Source: Fibrobacter succinogenes
Lineage (GTDB): Bacteria > Fibrobacterota > Fibrobacteria > Fibrobacterales > Fibrobacteraceae
NCBI GenBank assembly: GCA_902776765.1
Contig: CACYRP010000011.1
Coordinates: forward strand, 1 to 64,000
Length of the DNA: 64,000 nt
Direction of reading: 5' to 3'
Part shown: positions 16,927 to 25,439 of the stretch, in pieces
Position numbering within the stretch: position 1 is the stretch's first letter
Layout: the number at the start of each line of letters is the position of its first letter
Notes under the pieces: generated by a model
Told to the model about the DNA's origin: nothing
The model's input: the letters and a program-made list of their open reading frames with translations, nothing else
The model's database searches: none
Translations under genes and position numbers: made by a program

Positions 16927-18186
16927 TTATAATTCGATAATGCGATCGTTCTGGAGGAGCTGTTCGAAAGTCTGGCGTTCACGGATAAGCTTGATTTCGC
17001 CATTCGTGTACATCGTTTCGGCAGCGTAGCGACGGCTGTTGTAGTTGCTGCTCATGGCGGCGCCGTAAGCACCGGCATCATGGAGAATCAAGAGGTCGCC
17101 CACCTGAGCTTTCGGGAGCTTGCGGGTCACCACAAAACCGCCTTCTTCCTGCGTGAACACGTCACCGGATTCGCAGAGCGGGCCAGCCACAACAGCGTCA
17201 ACAGTTTCGTTCAATTCACGACCATCTCGGGCGACCACAGAAATAGCGTGGTAGCTACCGTAGAAGCTCGGGCGAACGAGATCGGTAAAGCCAGCGTCGA
17301 GCAAGTAGAACAAATTATTGCCCTGTTTCTTCACGGCACGGATTTCAGCAACGAGGTAACCGCTTTCTGCAACAAGGTAACGGCCCGGTTCCACTTCGAG
17401 GTGGACATCGTGACCAATGCTCTGCTGGATGCGCTTGCGGGCGTTGTCCCACAAATCGTAGTAAGCCTTCACGTCAATGCGGTTGCCCTTTTCTTCTTCG
17501 TGGTACGGAATCGGGAGGCCACCACCAGCGCTAATCGTGCGGAGGTGAGAACCCAGGCGGCGGCTAGCATCGACCATGGCATCGCAAACCTGAGCCAAGT
17601 GTTCAAAGTCCGTGCCGGAACCGATGTGCATGTGAAGACCAGTAATCCACATGCCATTGCTCTGGGCGAGCTTGATGCAATCCTTAATCTGTTCGTGCCA
17701 AATGCCGTGCTTGCTCAAATCGCCACCGGTATTTGTCTTGCGGGAATGGCCATGACCAAAGCCCGGATTCACGCGGATCGTGAGTTCAGACTTCACGCCG
17801 AAATCAGCGAGTTGCTGGATCATGTCCGGCGAACCCACGTTCACGGCGATGTCGTACTTCTTCACGAGTTCGAGAGCATCGCGGTCGAAGATATCGGCGG
17901 TGTAAACGATTTCAGGAACCTTGCCCTTCTGCTGTCCACCCTTGAAACCTGCCTTGAGAGCACGCACAATTTCGCCAGCGGAGACTGCATCGACAACGCA
18001 GCCAAGCTTGCGGATAAGCGAAACCACGGAAAGGTTCGGGCATGCCTTCTGGGCAAAGCGTACAGTGTCAAAAACCTGCACGTCCTTTACAGCACGTTCA
18101 ATCGTCGCACGGTCATAAATCCAAAGCGGAGTGCCGTATTCACTGGCCGCTTTCAAAAGCACTGAATCAGGGATGGAATTTTTCAT
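16927..18186 (-). CDS. lysA: diaminopimelate decarboxylase
   Basis: A 419-residue fold-III PLP enzyme catalysing the last step of lysine synthesis. Key regions: the PLP-lysine region in RFAQKACPNLSVV, VDAVSAGEIVRALKAG, HMHIGSGTDFEHL (PLP ring), the glycine-rich SAGGGLPIPYH, EVEPGRYLVAESG, the catalytic CESGDVF and GAYGAAMSSNYNSR near the end. No Shine-Dalgarno is visible; TTTTCTAAATTTG lies 9 nt before the ATG, so a very short or absent leader is likely. Surrounding genes are unrelated. Confidence 0.95.
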   Translation of the reverse strand: MKNSIPDSVLLKAASEYGTPLWIYDRATIERAVKDVQVFDTVRFAQKACPNLSVVSLIRKLGCVVDAVSAGEIVRALKAGFKGGQQKGKVPEIVYTADIFDRDALELVKKYDIAVNVGSPDMIQQLADFGVKSELTIRVNPGFGHGHSRKTNTGGDLSKHGIWHEQIKDCIKLAQSNGMWITGLHMHIGSGTDFEHLAQVCDAMVDASRRLGSHLRTISAGGGLPIPYHEEEKGNRIDVKAYYDLWDNARKRIQQSIGHDVHLEVEPGRYLVAESGYLVAEIRAVKKQGNNLFYLLDAGFTDLVRPSFYGSYHAISVVARDGRELNETVDAVVAGPLCESGDVFTQEEGGFVVTRKLPKAQVGDLLILHDAGAYGAAMSSNYNSRRYAAETMYTNGEIKLIRERQTFEQLLQNDRIIEL

Positions 18187-18205
18187 ACGGGAGCAAATTT
18201 AGAAA

Positions 18206-18245
<40 letters not shown>

Positions 18246-18404
18246 ACGATATTTTCGTTTTTCACCAGCTTACTATTTTACACAAAATGGAAAACGCTGG
18301 GCGATGCCAACGTTTTACGAATAAAATAGCACTGGATTTTTTTTGCGCCTACGGCGTTCAGAATTATGAAATAAAATCGCGAATCCCGCCGGAGGCCTCA
18401 AGCA

Positions 18405-18875
18405 TTACACGTGCTTGATCTTGTTGTCGCCAGCATCCCAGTTCTTGCCATCACAGACAAACTTGTATTCGTAATCGCCGGGAACAAGGGAAATCTTTGC
18501 GACCCAAAGACCCGTCTTCTCGTCTTTCTTGAGCATATCGACATCGACAGTCCAGTTGTTGAAAGAACCGGCAATGGAAACAGTCGTTGCAAGGGGGCAA
18601 TCGGCGATAAATTCCACAGCAACCTTTTTCGGTGCGGCAGCCTTAGCGGACTTTTCAGCAACCTTCTTGGCAGGAGCCTTGGCGGGCTTAACTTCGGCCT
18701 TCGGAGTTTCTGCAACAAGCTTTGCAACCTTGGCAGCCGGCTTAGCGGCCTTCGGCGCAGCCTTCTTTTCCGGAGCGGCCTTAGCTTCGGCCTTCTTGGC
18801 AACCGGCTTCGCAGCCTTCGTCGCCGTTTTCTTTGCAACTGGTTTTGCTACTACAGTTTTAGAGTTTTTGGACAT
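18405..18875 (-). CDS. histone H1-like tail fused to a CBM48/AMPK-type glycogen-binding domain
   Basis: A 156-residue protein in two parts. Residues 1-80 are almost wholly Lys, Ala and Pro, with repeats such as KPVAKKTATKAAKPVAKK, like the C-terminal tail of bacterial histone H1-like DNA-binding proteins. Residues about 85-156 form a glycogen-binding (isoamylase-N/AMPK-beta-type) domain with TVSIAGSFNNWTVD, GLWVAKISLVPGDYEYKFVCDG and NWDAGDNK. The GSFNNW and YEYKFVCDG segments are the family hallmarks. There is no signal peptide, so it is cytoplasmic. AGGAG precedes the ATG. A link between nucleoid and glycogen is inference; the tail could also be a flexible anchor. Confidence 0.85.
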   Translation of the reverse strand: MSKNSKTVVAKPVAKKTATKAAKPVAKKAEAKAAPEKKAAPKAAKPAAKVAKLVAETPKAEVKPAKAPAKKVAEKSAKAAAPKKVAVEFIADCPLATTVSIAGSFNNWTVDVDMLKKDEKTGLWVAKISLVPGDYEYKFVCDGKNWDAGDNKIKHV

Positions 18876-18932
18876 AATAATCTCCTCTTATTCTTAGTGC
18901 TTTTAAATTTAGTAAAAAAAAATTTATTTTGC

Positions 18933-18938
18933 TATATT
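18933..18938 (+). promoter_or_regulatory. -10-like element directly before rpe
   Basis: TTTTGCTATATTTGAACT precedes the ATG: TATATT ends 6 nt before the start codon and there is no ribosome binding site, suggesting a leaderless rpe mRNA. No -35 match. Confidence 0.5.
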
Positions 18939-18944
18939 TGAACT

Positions 18945-19592
18945 ATGCTTAAACAAATCATCGCACCCAGCGTCTTGAACGCAAACTTCCTTGAACTCGG
19001 TAATGGTCTCAAGGCCATCGAAAACGGAGGCGCAGGCCTCGTTCACCTGGACATCATGGACGGGCACTTTGTCCCGAACATCAGCTTTGGTCCGGGAATT
19101 TCCGCTTGCGTTAAAAAAGGCACCAAGCTCCCGCTGGATTGCCACTTGATGATCGAGAATCCCGAAAATTACGTGGGCGAATTTGCAAAAGCCGGCGCAA
19201 GCATCATCAGCGTGCACGCCGAAACCACAAACCACCTTGACCGCTTGCTGCACCAGATTGCAGAACTTGGCGTAAAGCCTGCAGTGGCCATCAATCCGGC
19301 AACCCCGCTAGAAAACATCAAGTACGTGCTCGACATCGTTGACATGGTGCTCATCATGTCCGTGAACCCGGGCTTCGGCGGCCAGAGTCTCATTCCGTAT
19401 TGCCTCGACAAAATCCGCGAACTGCGCGCGCTCAAGCCGGAACTCGATATTCAAATCGACGGCGGTGTTAAGTTGGACAACATCCTCGCCTGCAAGGAAG
19501 CGGGCGCAAACGTCTTCGTTGTTGGCTCGGCAATCTTTGGCAAGCCGGACCCAGAAGCCGTGTGCCGCGAATTCGTGAACTTAGTCAAGTAA
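18945..19592 (+). CDS. rpe: ribulose-phosphate 3-epimerase
   Basis: A 215-residue TIM-barrel enzyme of the pentose phosphate pathway. All signature stretches are intact: IAPSVLNANF, HLDIMDGHFVPNISFGP, LDCHLMIENP, VHAE, MSVNPGFGGQSLIP, IQIDGGV and FVVGSAIFG. The metal ligands (His, Asp, His, Asp) are all present. It stands alone, with a terminator at 19631. Confidence 0.97.
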   Translation: MLKQIIAPSVLNANFLELGNGLKAIENGGAGLVHLDIMDGHFVPNISFGPGISACVKKGTKLPLDCHLMIENPENYVGEFAKAGASIISVHAETTNHLDRLLHQIAELGVKPAVAINPATPLENIKYVLDIVDMVLIMSVNPGFGGQSLIPYCLDKIRELRALKPELDIQIDGGVKLDNILACKEAGANVFVVGSAIFGKPDPEAVCREFVNLVK

Positions 19593-19630
19593 CACTTGCC
19601 AACAAATTCAAATCGCCAAAAACAAATTTA

Positions 19631-19653
19631 GCCCGCGCGAGCGGGCGTTTTTT
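19631..19653 (+). terminator. terminator after rpe
   Basis: GCCCGC, GCGA, GCGGGCGTTTTTT: a short GC hairpin with a T run. Confidence 0.85.
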
Positions 19654-19668
19654 ATAGTGGCAATTCAT

Positions 19669-19752
19669 TTACATCGGCGAAGCTGCTGTCGAAGCAAAAA
19701 GCGCCGATACAAAAACTATTGAAAGAACGATTATAAGATACCAGTTTTGCAT
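19669..19752 (-). CDS. possible 27-residue membrane peptide
   Basis: An ATG at 19752 opens a 27-codon frame coding for a peptide with a single hydrophobic segment (YLIIVLSIVFVSALFAS). It ends just before the rpe terminator. No clear ribosome binding site is present and I know no family, so it may be chance; it is listed because the composition is unlike the shadow frames around it. Confidence 0.25.
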   Translation of the reverse strand: MQNWYLIIVLSIVFVSALFASTAASPM

Positions 19753-19846
19753 GTTAGAAATATATACTGAAAAATTTGGATAAGTTCCACATTCACAAAA
19801 TATTACAATTTTATTACAAAGTGTAATATAAAACCAAGTTTTTAAC

Positions 19847-19874
19847 AAAAAAGTCCTCCCCGTAAGGAGGGCTT
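19847..19874 (-). terminator. terminator after CE1 copy 3
   Basis: Read on the minus strand: GCCCTCC, TTACG, GGGAGGACTTTTTT, directly after the stop of the third esterase. Confidence 0.82.
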
Positions 19875-19900
19875 CATTGTTTACTATGAAGAAAATTCCA

Positions 19901-21364
19901 CTAGAATTGCGTGATGAATTCCCAGCCCGTTTCGGTTGTCCAAACTTTTCCATCTTCGCGGGGGTTGTACGTGTGCTCGCCGTCGAACGTGCACCACTTC
20001 ACGGGGAAACGCGGATCGACGGTCTTGTAGTCGTAGCACACGTGTTTGCCACCGGAGTATTCTTCCGCCTCTTCGCCCCTGGCATCGGTGAATTTTCCAT
20101 CTGCGCCGGGCTTTCCGTTGTTCTTTAAAATCCTGTCACGAGCGCTGCGCCCAAGCTTTGGCGTACAGAGATTGTCGCTCATGCCGACGGTTCCCATCCA
20201 TGCTATTGGGAGCCCCTTGTTCTTGGGCATGTAAATCACCTGGTCCATCGTGGAGAACACCACCACACCACGCAAGCGGTGCTGAAAATCTTGAGCGAGC
20301 GAGTTACTGAACATGGCGCCAAAGCTAAACCCGATGGAGAACACGCGCGATGTATCGACGCAAAGATTTTCGTTCAGGTAAGTGAGGAATTCATCAAAGA
20401 AGACGTGGTCCTTGTCGTCACCGCAGCGCCATGGATTTTCTTTGCCGTTCTCGTCCGTGTATCCGTGCGGTGCCACAAAGATGGTATTTTCCTTGGCGCC
20501 TTTCTGATTTCTAAATCCGTAGTAGCCTTCCCTCGTTGCAACGTTCTTGGCAGAGCCTCCCATGTAGTGCATGCCGAACACCAAACGATAGGGCTTGTTA
20601 TTGTCATAGTTTTCAGGCAAAGTAAGGTAGATTTCGTGTTCGATGCCAGCACTGGTGAACGTGAAGTTGTCCTTCAGCGTGTTTTCCTTGCCACAGCCCT
20701 TACTCGGAGTTGGTTCATTACCCATGGCATATCCAAACGCGTAAGTTTGCTTATCGGCAGCCCTGCTTAGCTTAATGTCTAAAGTCGTATCAAGATTCGA
20801 GAGCGAAACAAACAAAGTATCGTAATCCGTTGCCACAACTCGCAAGGTATCGCCATCATCCCCTTCTTTGAACAAAGCAGGCTTTTCAGCCGAGCCTACC
20901 GCACCCGAAACATTGCCTAGAGTGCTAAAGCGAACAGTTTCTTGTGCAGAACCAAGCTTAATCTTTGCAACATAATTCCCTTGAGCTTGAATAGAAGCCG
21001 CAAGATCAACACTTCCGGAACCTCGCAACGTCTTGGCAAGAACCTGATTTCCGTTCATGTCAAAAACCTGGACCTGCACGGGGGCGCTACCGCCCTGCGT
21101 AAAATTCAGAATTCCGTTCAATAAGCTAAAATGCCCTACCGCAGCACGCAAGTTTCGTAAAGCAACCACATCATCTTCACGAATGACAAAAGCACCAGAG
21201 CGATTCGTTTCTGCTTCAAGCCCCTTCTTCAGCAATTTTACCGTCGCATGAAGTGGAGAAGAATCATTTTTATCTTTAACAGTCCCCTTCAAAGTATAAG
21301 CAGATGAAGTCGTAAAAGCAGTAGCCAAAGCAATGAAAAAAAAGTAAAAGAGAGTTCTTTTCAT
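19901..21364 (-). CDS. secreted CE1-type esterase (copy 3, diverged)
   Basis: A 487-residue protein with the same four-part plan as the esterases at 9.3 and 11.2 kb: signal peptide, regulatory-like sandwich (LKGTVKDKNDSSPL), internal sorting-like module (PVQVQVFDMNGNQVLAKTL) and CE1 domain with the nucleophile in IGFSFGAMF, the acid candidate in GMSDNLC and His in DGEHTY. It is clearly diverged, with a more basic linker, and lies on the opposite strand 7 kb away. ATG 21364 is chosen because AAGGAAA precedes it; an extension to 21394 is not supported. Likely a plant-wall ester hydrolase of different specificity. Confidence 0.83.
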   Translation of the reverse strand: MKRTLFYFFFIALATAFTTSSAYTLKGTVKDKNDSSPLHATVKLLKKGLEAETNRSGAFVIREDDVVALRNLRAAVGHFSLLNGILNFTQGGSAPVQVQVFDMNGNQVLAKTLRGSGSVDLAASIQAQGNYVAKIKLGSAQETVRFSTLGNVSGAVGSAEKPALFKEGDDGDTLRVVATDYDTLFVSLSNLDTTLDIKLSRAADKQTYAFGYAMGNEPTPSKGCGKENTLKDNFTFTSAGIEHEIYLTLPENYDNNKPYRLVFGMHYMGGSAKNVATREGYYGFRNQKGAKENTIFVAPHGYTDENGKENPWRCGDDKDHVFFDEFLTYLNENLCVDTSRVFSIGFSFGAMFSNSLAQDFQHRLRGVVVFSTMDQVIYMPKNKGLPIAWMGTVGMSDNLCTPKLGRSARDRILKNNGKPGADGKFTDARGEEAEEYSGGKHVCYDYKTVDPRFPVKWCTFDGEHTYNPREDGKVWTTETGWEFITQF

Positions 21365-21502
21365 CCTCAGTTTCCTTTTCCCAAGACACCGCAATTTTAT
21401 TTAAATATACCTCAAGAGTAAGCAAAAAATACAAAGTAAAAATAATTTTCATCAGACCTATATATTTATATTTTGCGCCGTTAAAAGAAGAGTTTGGCGA
21501 TT

Positions 21503-23095
21503 ATGCAAATATACGCAGAAAAAATCTTTAAAACGCCCATCGAGACCATCGAAGTTTTCAAGCCAAAAAATGTCAGGCAAGCCCTGGACCGAATTGAAAT
21601 TTTGAAAAGCAAAGGCCTTTATCTCGTGGGATACATGCGATACGACTTGAATACGGCTAGTAACTTGCCTCTTATTTATTTTGAAGCGTTCGATTCCTTT
21701 GAGCCGTTCGTGCAAAAAATCCCCGATAAAAAAATCGGCACTATCATAAAGCCACTCATTTCCAAAGAAGAGTACGCCGCAAAAGTTGCGTTCATCAAAG
21801 AGCAAATCAAGAACGGCATTACATACGAAGTCAATTATACTTACCCTTCGGCGTTAAAAACAAACGCAAACGAAACCGAGCTGTACCATTATCTTTTGCA
21901 AAATCAAAAGACTCCCTACAACGCCTTTTTGCAAAACAAGTACGAGACCATTTTATCGTTTTCGCCAGAGCTCTTTTTCGTAAAGAAAGGCAATAAAATT
22001 TTGACCAAGCCCATGAAGGGAACTGTCAAGAGAGGCAAAACAGACGAAGAAGACACCGCGCTGAAAAACTTCTTGTTTAACGACTTGAAGAACCGCACCG
22101 AAAACATCATGATTGTCGATTTGCTGCGCAATGACCTCGGCCGAATTTCAAAGCCGGGAACCGTCAAAGCCGATAAACTCTTCGATATCGAACAGCATAA
22201 AACGTTGTTCCAAATGACGTCTGAAATTTCATCTGAATTGAAGGAAGGCGTAACACTATACGATATCATCAGAGCGATTTATCCGTGCGGTTCAATCACT
22301 GGTGCGCCAAAAATTTCGACCATGGAAATTATTGATACCACGGAACACATGAGGCGCGATGTTTATTGCGGCGCGATTGGCTACATCCACGGCGATGAAA
22401 TGATTTTCTCCGTGCCCATCCGAATTTTGCAGAAGAAGAACGGCGAAACGGAATACCGCTACGATGCCGGCAGCGCCATCACATGGAATTCCACTGCCGA
22501 AGACGAATGGAACGAAACAATTACCAAGGCAAAATTCTTGGAAACAGACTTTTCGCTCATTGAAACCGGCATCACCGATTTCGAAATGCATATCGAGCGG
22601 TTGCGAGCATCTTCACATGCGCTCGGGTTCACTTGGAACAGCAACATTGAAAAAGTCAAATTCAATCCGAACGTTGTCAATAGAATCGAACTGTTCAAGG
22701 ACGGGCATTTCGAAGTCACGACAAGAGCAATCCCTGCGCCTAAAGAGAATCCAAAAGTCAAGATTGCACACAAAGTCAATTCTGCAAATCCATTCCTGTA
22801 CCACAAAACAAGCATAAGACTTCCGTTCCCGAAGGACGTCTTCGACGAAATCTGCGTGAACGAAAAGGGCGAACTCACCGAAGGAACTTTCACAAACATT
22901 GGAATCCAACTGAACGGCACCATTTACACACCACCCATTGAATGCGGGCTTTTAAACGGCGTGACACGCCAAAAGCTCCTCCGCGAAGGAAAAATCAAGG
23001 AAAAAATTCTGTACCCAAGCGACCTGCAAAACGCCGAGAAAATTTATTGCTTCAATTCCGTGCGCGGCATTGTGGAAGTGGAATGGATTGAATAA
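21503..23095 (+). CDS. pabBC: fused aminodeoxychorismate synthase component I and aminodeoxychorismate lyase
   Basis: A 530-residue bifunctional protein of 4-aminobenzoate (folate) synthesis. Residues about 1-345 are a PabB-type chorismate-binding domain with KPMKGTVKRG, IVDLLRNDLGRIS, PCGSITGAPK and GAIGY. Residues about 350-530 are an aminotransferase class IV (PabC-like) domain with DFEMHIERLRAS, GELTEGTFTNIG and ECGLLNGVTR. The catalytic Lys of PabC falls in the HKTSIR region. The ATG at 21503 is preferred to an in-frame TTG at 21494. The glutaminase subunit PabA is not in the window. Confidence 0.9.
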   Translation: MQIYAEKIFKTPIETIEVFKPKNVRQALDRIEILKSKGLYLVGYMRYDLNTASNLPLIYFEAFDSFEPFVQKIPDKKIGTIIKPLISKEEYAAKVAFIKEQIKNGITYEVNYTYPSALKTNANETELYHYLLQNQKTPYNAFLQNKYETILSFSPELFFVKKGNKILTKPMKGTVKRGKTDEEDTALKNFLFNDLKNRTENIMIVDLLRNDLGRISKPGTVKADKLFDIEQHKTLFQMTSEISSELKEGVTLYDIIRAIYPCGSITGAPKISTMEIIDTTEHMRRDVYCGAIGYIHGDEMIFSVPIRILQKKNGETEYRYDAGSAITWNSTAEDEWNETITKAKFLETDFSLIETGITDFEMHIERLRASSHALGFTWNSNIEKVKFNPNVVNRIELFKDGHFEVTTRAIPAPKENPKVKIAHKVNSANPFLYHKTSIRLPFPKDVFDEICVNEKGELTEGTFTNIGIQLNGTIYTPPIECGLLNGVTRQKLLREGKIKEKILYPSDLQNAEKIYCFNSVRGIVEVEWIE

Positions 23096-23246
23096 AGGAG
23101 ATGCCCGGTCAAGCCGGGCATGACAACGCTACGCGGGAATGACTATGTTTCGCGCGCATTCCCAAAGCGGGAATTATATTGCTAAACAGGATTCGCGCTT
23201 TTTTAAAGGTCATCCCGCAACAAGTGCGGGATGACAATGTGAAAAA
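23096..23246. repeat. REP-like palindromes between pabBC and the GH9 gene
   Basis: Units GGAGATGCCCGGTC...GCCGGGCATGAC (about 23097-23123) and GGTCATCCCGC...GCGGGATGAC (about 23208-23236) lie between convergent genes and probably serve as the shared 3' region. No T-tailed terminator is clear. Confidence 0.7.
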
Positions 23247-25007
23247 TTACTTCACGACAGCGTTAGCGTGGCCGCTGTAGATGGCCTGCAAGGCGCCAGC
23301 GAGGTATGCAAGCGGAGCGTTCCAGTTGATAGCCACTTCATTTGTGGCATAGCTGCAGCGGTTATCAATGTAGGCAAGCGCAGGCTTGTCAGCAGTAGCA
23401 TAGTTCGGGCACTTCCAAAGTTCCGTTCCATCCAAATTAATATCTTGCTTGCCCAAGTGCGGCCCACCCACAAGCATGCCCGGCACCGGATCATCAACAA
23501 AATCCGATTCGCTCACGCGGTGGTGCGGGAAACGCGGGCTTCTAAAGCCAAAGCCGGTCACATAAGAAATTTCCATCGGATTCTTGCCCAAGAGATAGTC
23601 CAAGCACTGCTGGGCGCCATCCAAGAAACTCTTGTCGCCCGTGACATAGTAAGCATGGAGCAACACAATCCCGTTGTTCGCCATGGCGCTGTTACTGCCC
23701 CAGTTCCAGCTAGACGGGAATGCCGGGAGCCTATAGGCACTCGTATCGCCCACATTGCGAAGTTCCTTTGCCACGTGGAGCAAAGTCTTGCGAGCTTCAC
23801 CGCCAACCTTTGCGCCAAAGTCCGCAGAATCAAGCGCTGCATGGTAAATGGCGAGCATGTTCACATCGCCCCACCACGGGCCATCGGCCCTGAACTTGTA
23901 CTGCTTCAAATCCTTGAGGTAATCAGCTTTCTTTGTGGCACGGTAAAGCTCCGTTGCGGCAAATGCAAATTCGTCCTTGCCATCCTCTCCACCGTGCGTG
24001 TAATCGCCCGTTTGCACATCGGACGGTTGCTTGTACAAAGTCTTCGGATGGCGCTTGGCCCAATAGTAAGCCACTTCAGAAGCCTTGAGCATGCGCTTTG
24101 AAAAATCAGCATCGAACTTTGCATACACGCGAGAAGCCTGCGCCATCACCGCCGCAAAATCAAGCGTTGCCGTCAAGCTCTTTTCAATCGCATAACGCAA
24201 GGCGCCATCGAGCTCCGGCATCGTACTCGAACCGAACTTGAGCGATGTGAGTTTGTGATAAACGCCGCCATCCTTGTCTTGCATCGAAAGCATCCAATCG
24301 AGATTCCAGCGGATTTCTTCGAGCAATTCGGGCATCTTCGGGAATTCACGCGGGATGTTCCAATGGAGCGTATCCACGAATGCCGGGAAATGTTCGTACA
24401 TTTCCAAAAGCGTAAACACCGTAATGCCGGAATTCACGATGTACTTGCCATAATCACCGGCATCGTACCAGCCGCGCTGTGACTTGATAATTTTCGCATC
24501 GGCTTTCTTTGGTTCGGGCTTGCCGTTTGCCTTTGCAACCGTCTTTGCCGTCGGTAAATCCGTGCCGTAAACAATCACGCTGTCATCCGTATGGCCCATG
24601 GCGCGCGCCCACTTGCCCGCATAACGCGTTTCGAGCGCCATGCCTGCGCGCTGGAAATAGAACCACTTGAGCGCAGCCTTGGTCACGTCAACATAAACAT
24701 CCTCACCCACCACGACCGGGTTACCGATATAGCCGTCCCTGAACAAACGGTAAGTGCCAGGTTTCTTGATTGCAGAAATATCATACGTCTGCACTTCTTC
24801 ACCGCTGTATTCCCAATCGTAAACCATCGGGGCTTCGAGCGAGAGCACCACCTTCCCTGCCATGTCGCGGACTTCGAGCGGGTTGGCATCGTTACCGGGA
24901 ATCACCACAATCTTTTCGGACTCGGGAGTAAAACCAAGCTGATTTACCAAGGGAATAGCAAAAGACGGAACCGCAACCGCTAACGCAGCGAGCAAATGAT
25001 TACGCAT
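23247..25007 (-). CDS. secreted GH9 endoglucanase
   Basis: A 586-residue cellulase. Signal peptide (about 1-15), N-terminal Ig-like CelD_N domain (about 16-100: QLGFTPESEKIVVI ... YDISAIKKPGTYRLF), then the (alpha/alpha)6 GH9 barrel. The catalytic base region is RGWYDAGDYGKYIVNSG; the conserved His/Arg segment is RFPHHRVS; the acid Glu is in YATNEVAINWNAPLAYL. No carbohydrate-binding module or sorting domain follows; the protein ends shortly after the barrel. ATG 25007 is chosen because GAGG lies 7 nt upstream. It should cut beta-1,4-glucan outside the cytoplasm. Confidence 0.94.
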   Translation of the reverse strand: MRNHLLAALAVAVPSFAIPLVNQLGFTPESEKIVVIPGNDANPLEVRDMAGKVVLSLEAPMVYDWEYSGEEVQTYDISAIKKPGTYRLFRDGYIGNPVVVGEDVYVDVTKAALKWFYFQRAGMALETRYAGKWARAMGHTDDSVIVYGTDLPTAKTVAKANGKPEPKKADAKIIKSQRGWYDAGDYGKYIVNSGITVFTLLEMYEHFPAFVDTLHWNIPREFPKMPELLEEIRWNLDWMLSMQDKDGGVYHKLTSLKFGSSTMPELDGALRYAIEKSLTATLDFAAVMAQASRVYAKFDADFSKRMLKASEVAYYWAKRHPKTLYKQPSDVQTGDYTHGGEDGKDEFAFAATELYRATKKADYLKDLKQYKFRADGPWWGDVNMLAIYHAALDSADFGAKVGGEARKTLLHVAKELRNVGDTSAYRLPAFPSSWNWGSNSAMANNGIVLLHAYYVTGDKSFLDGAQQCLDYLLGKNPMEISYVTGFGFRSPRFPHHRVSESDFVDDPVPGMLVGGPHLGKQDINLDGTELWKCPNYATADKPALAYIDNRCSYATNEVAINWNAPLAYLAGALQAIYSGHANAVVK

Positions 25008-25375
25008 ACAAAACCTCATTTTTTAGGGAGACACCCGACGGGCATGACACCGTAATATATAAACCCTAATTACAATATAAAGATACCTTTAATTTAGAGA
25101 AAACGCACCATAAGGGGGCACTTTAATGTTTACCATAGATAACAAGTGTATTAAGTGTGCGGAGGACTGTGAGGGGAAATGTAACTGGATCCTTCACTGC
25201 GTTCAGGATGACGATGTAAGGAGTAGTAGGTAGAGCTTAGTAGGAAGTAGAAAGTAGACAGTAGGAAGTCAAACCTTTATGGATTCCCGCTCATCCCCGT
25301 CGAGCGAGGACTGGGAGGCGGGAATGACGGAACGCATATAGCGATTTCAAAACAGAGAGTCCACAGTAACAATAC
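25008..25375. other. intergenic region upstream of the GH9 gene
   Basis: About 370 bp. The 110 bp nearest the GH9 gene are AT-rich and hold TATATT and CTAAATT elements on the minus strand suitable for its promoter. Positions 25185-25340 contain REP-like units (GGATCCTTCACTGCGTTCAGGATGAC and GATTCCCGCTC...GGCGGGAATGAC) and a GTAGGAAGTAG word repeat. No gene seen. Confidence 0.6.
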
Positions 25376-25415
25376 AAAAAAATCCTCGGCGCATCTTGTT
25401 GCGTCGAGGATTTTT
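25376..25415 (-). terminator. terminator of the barrel/GH18-like operon
   Basis: AAATCCTCGGCGCA, loop TCTTGT, TGCGTCGAGGATTT (one G-T wobble): a long hairpin with A and T runs on both sides, 25 bp after the last gene of the operon. Confidence 0.9.
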
Positions 25416-25439
25416 AAAGCGTTTGCGTTTTAGCGCGGA

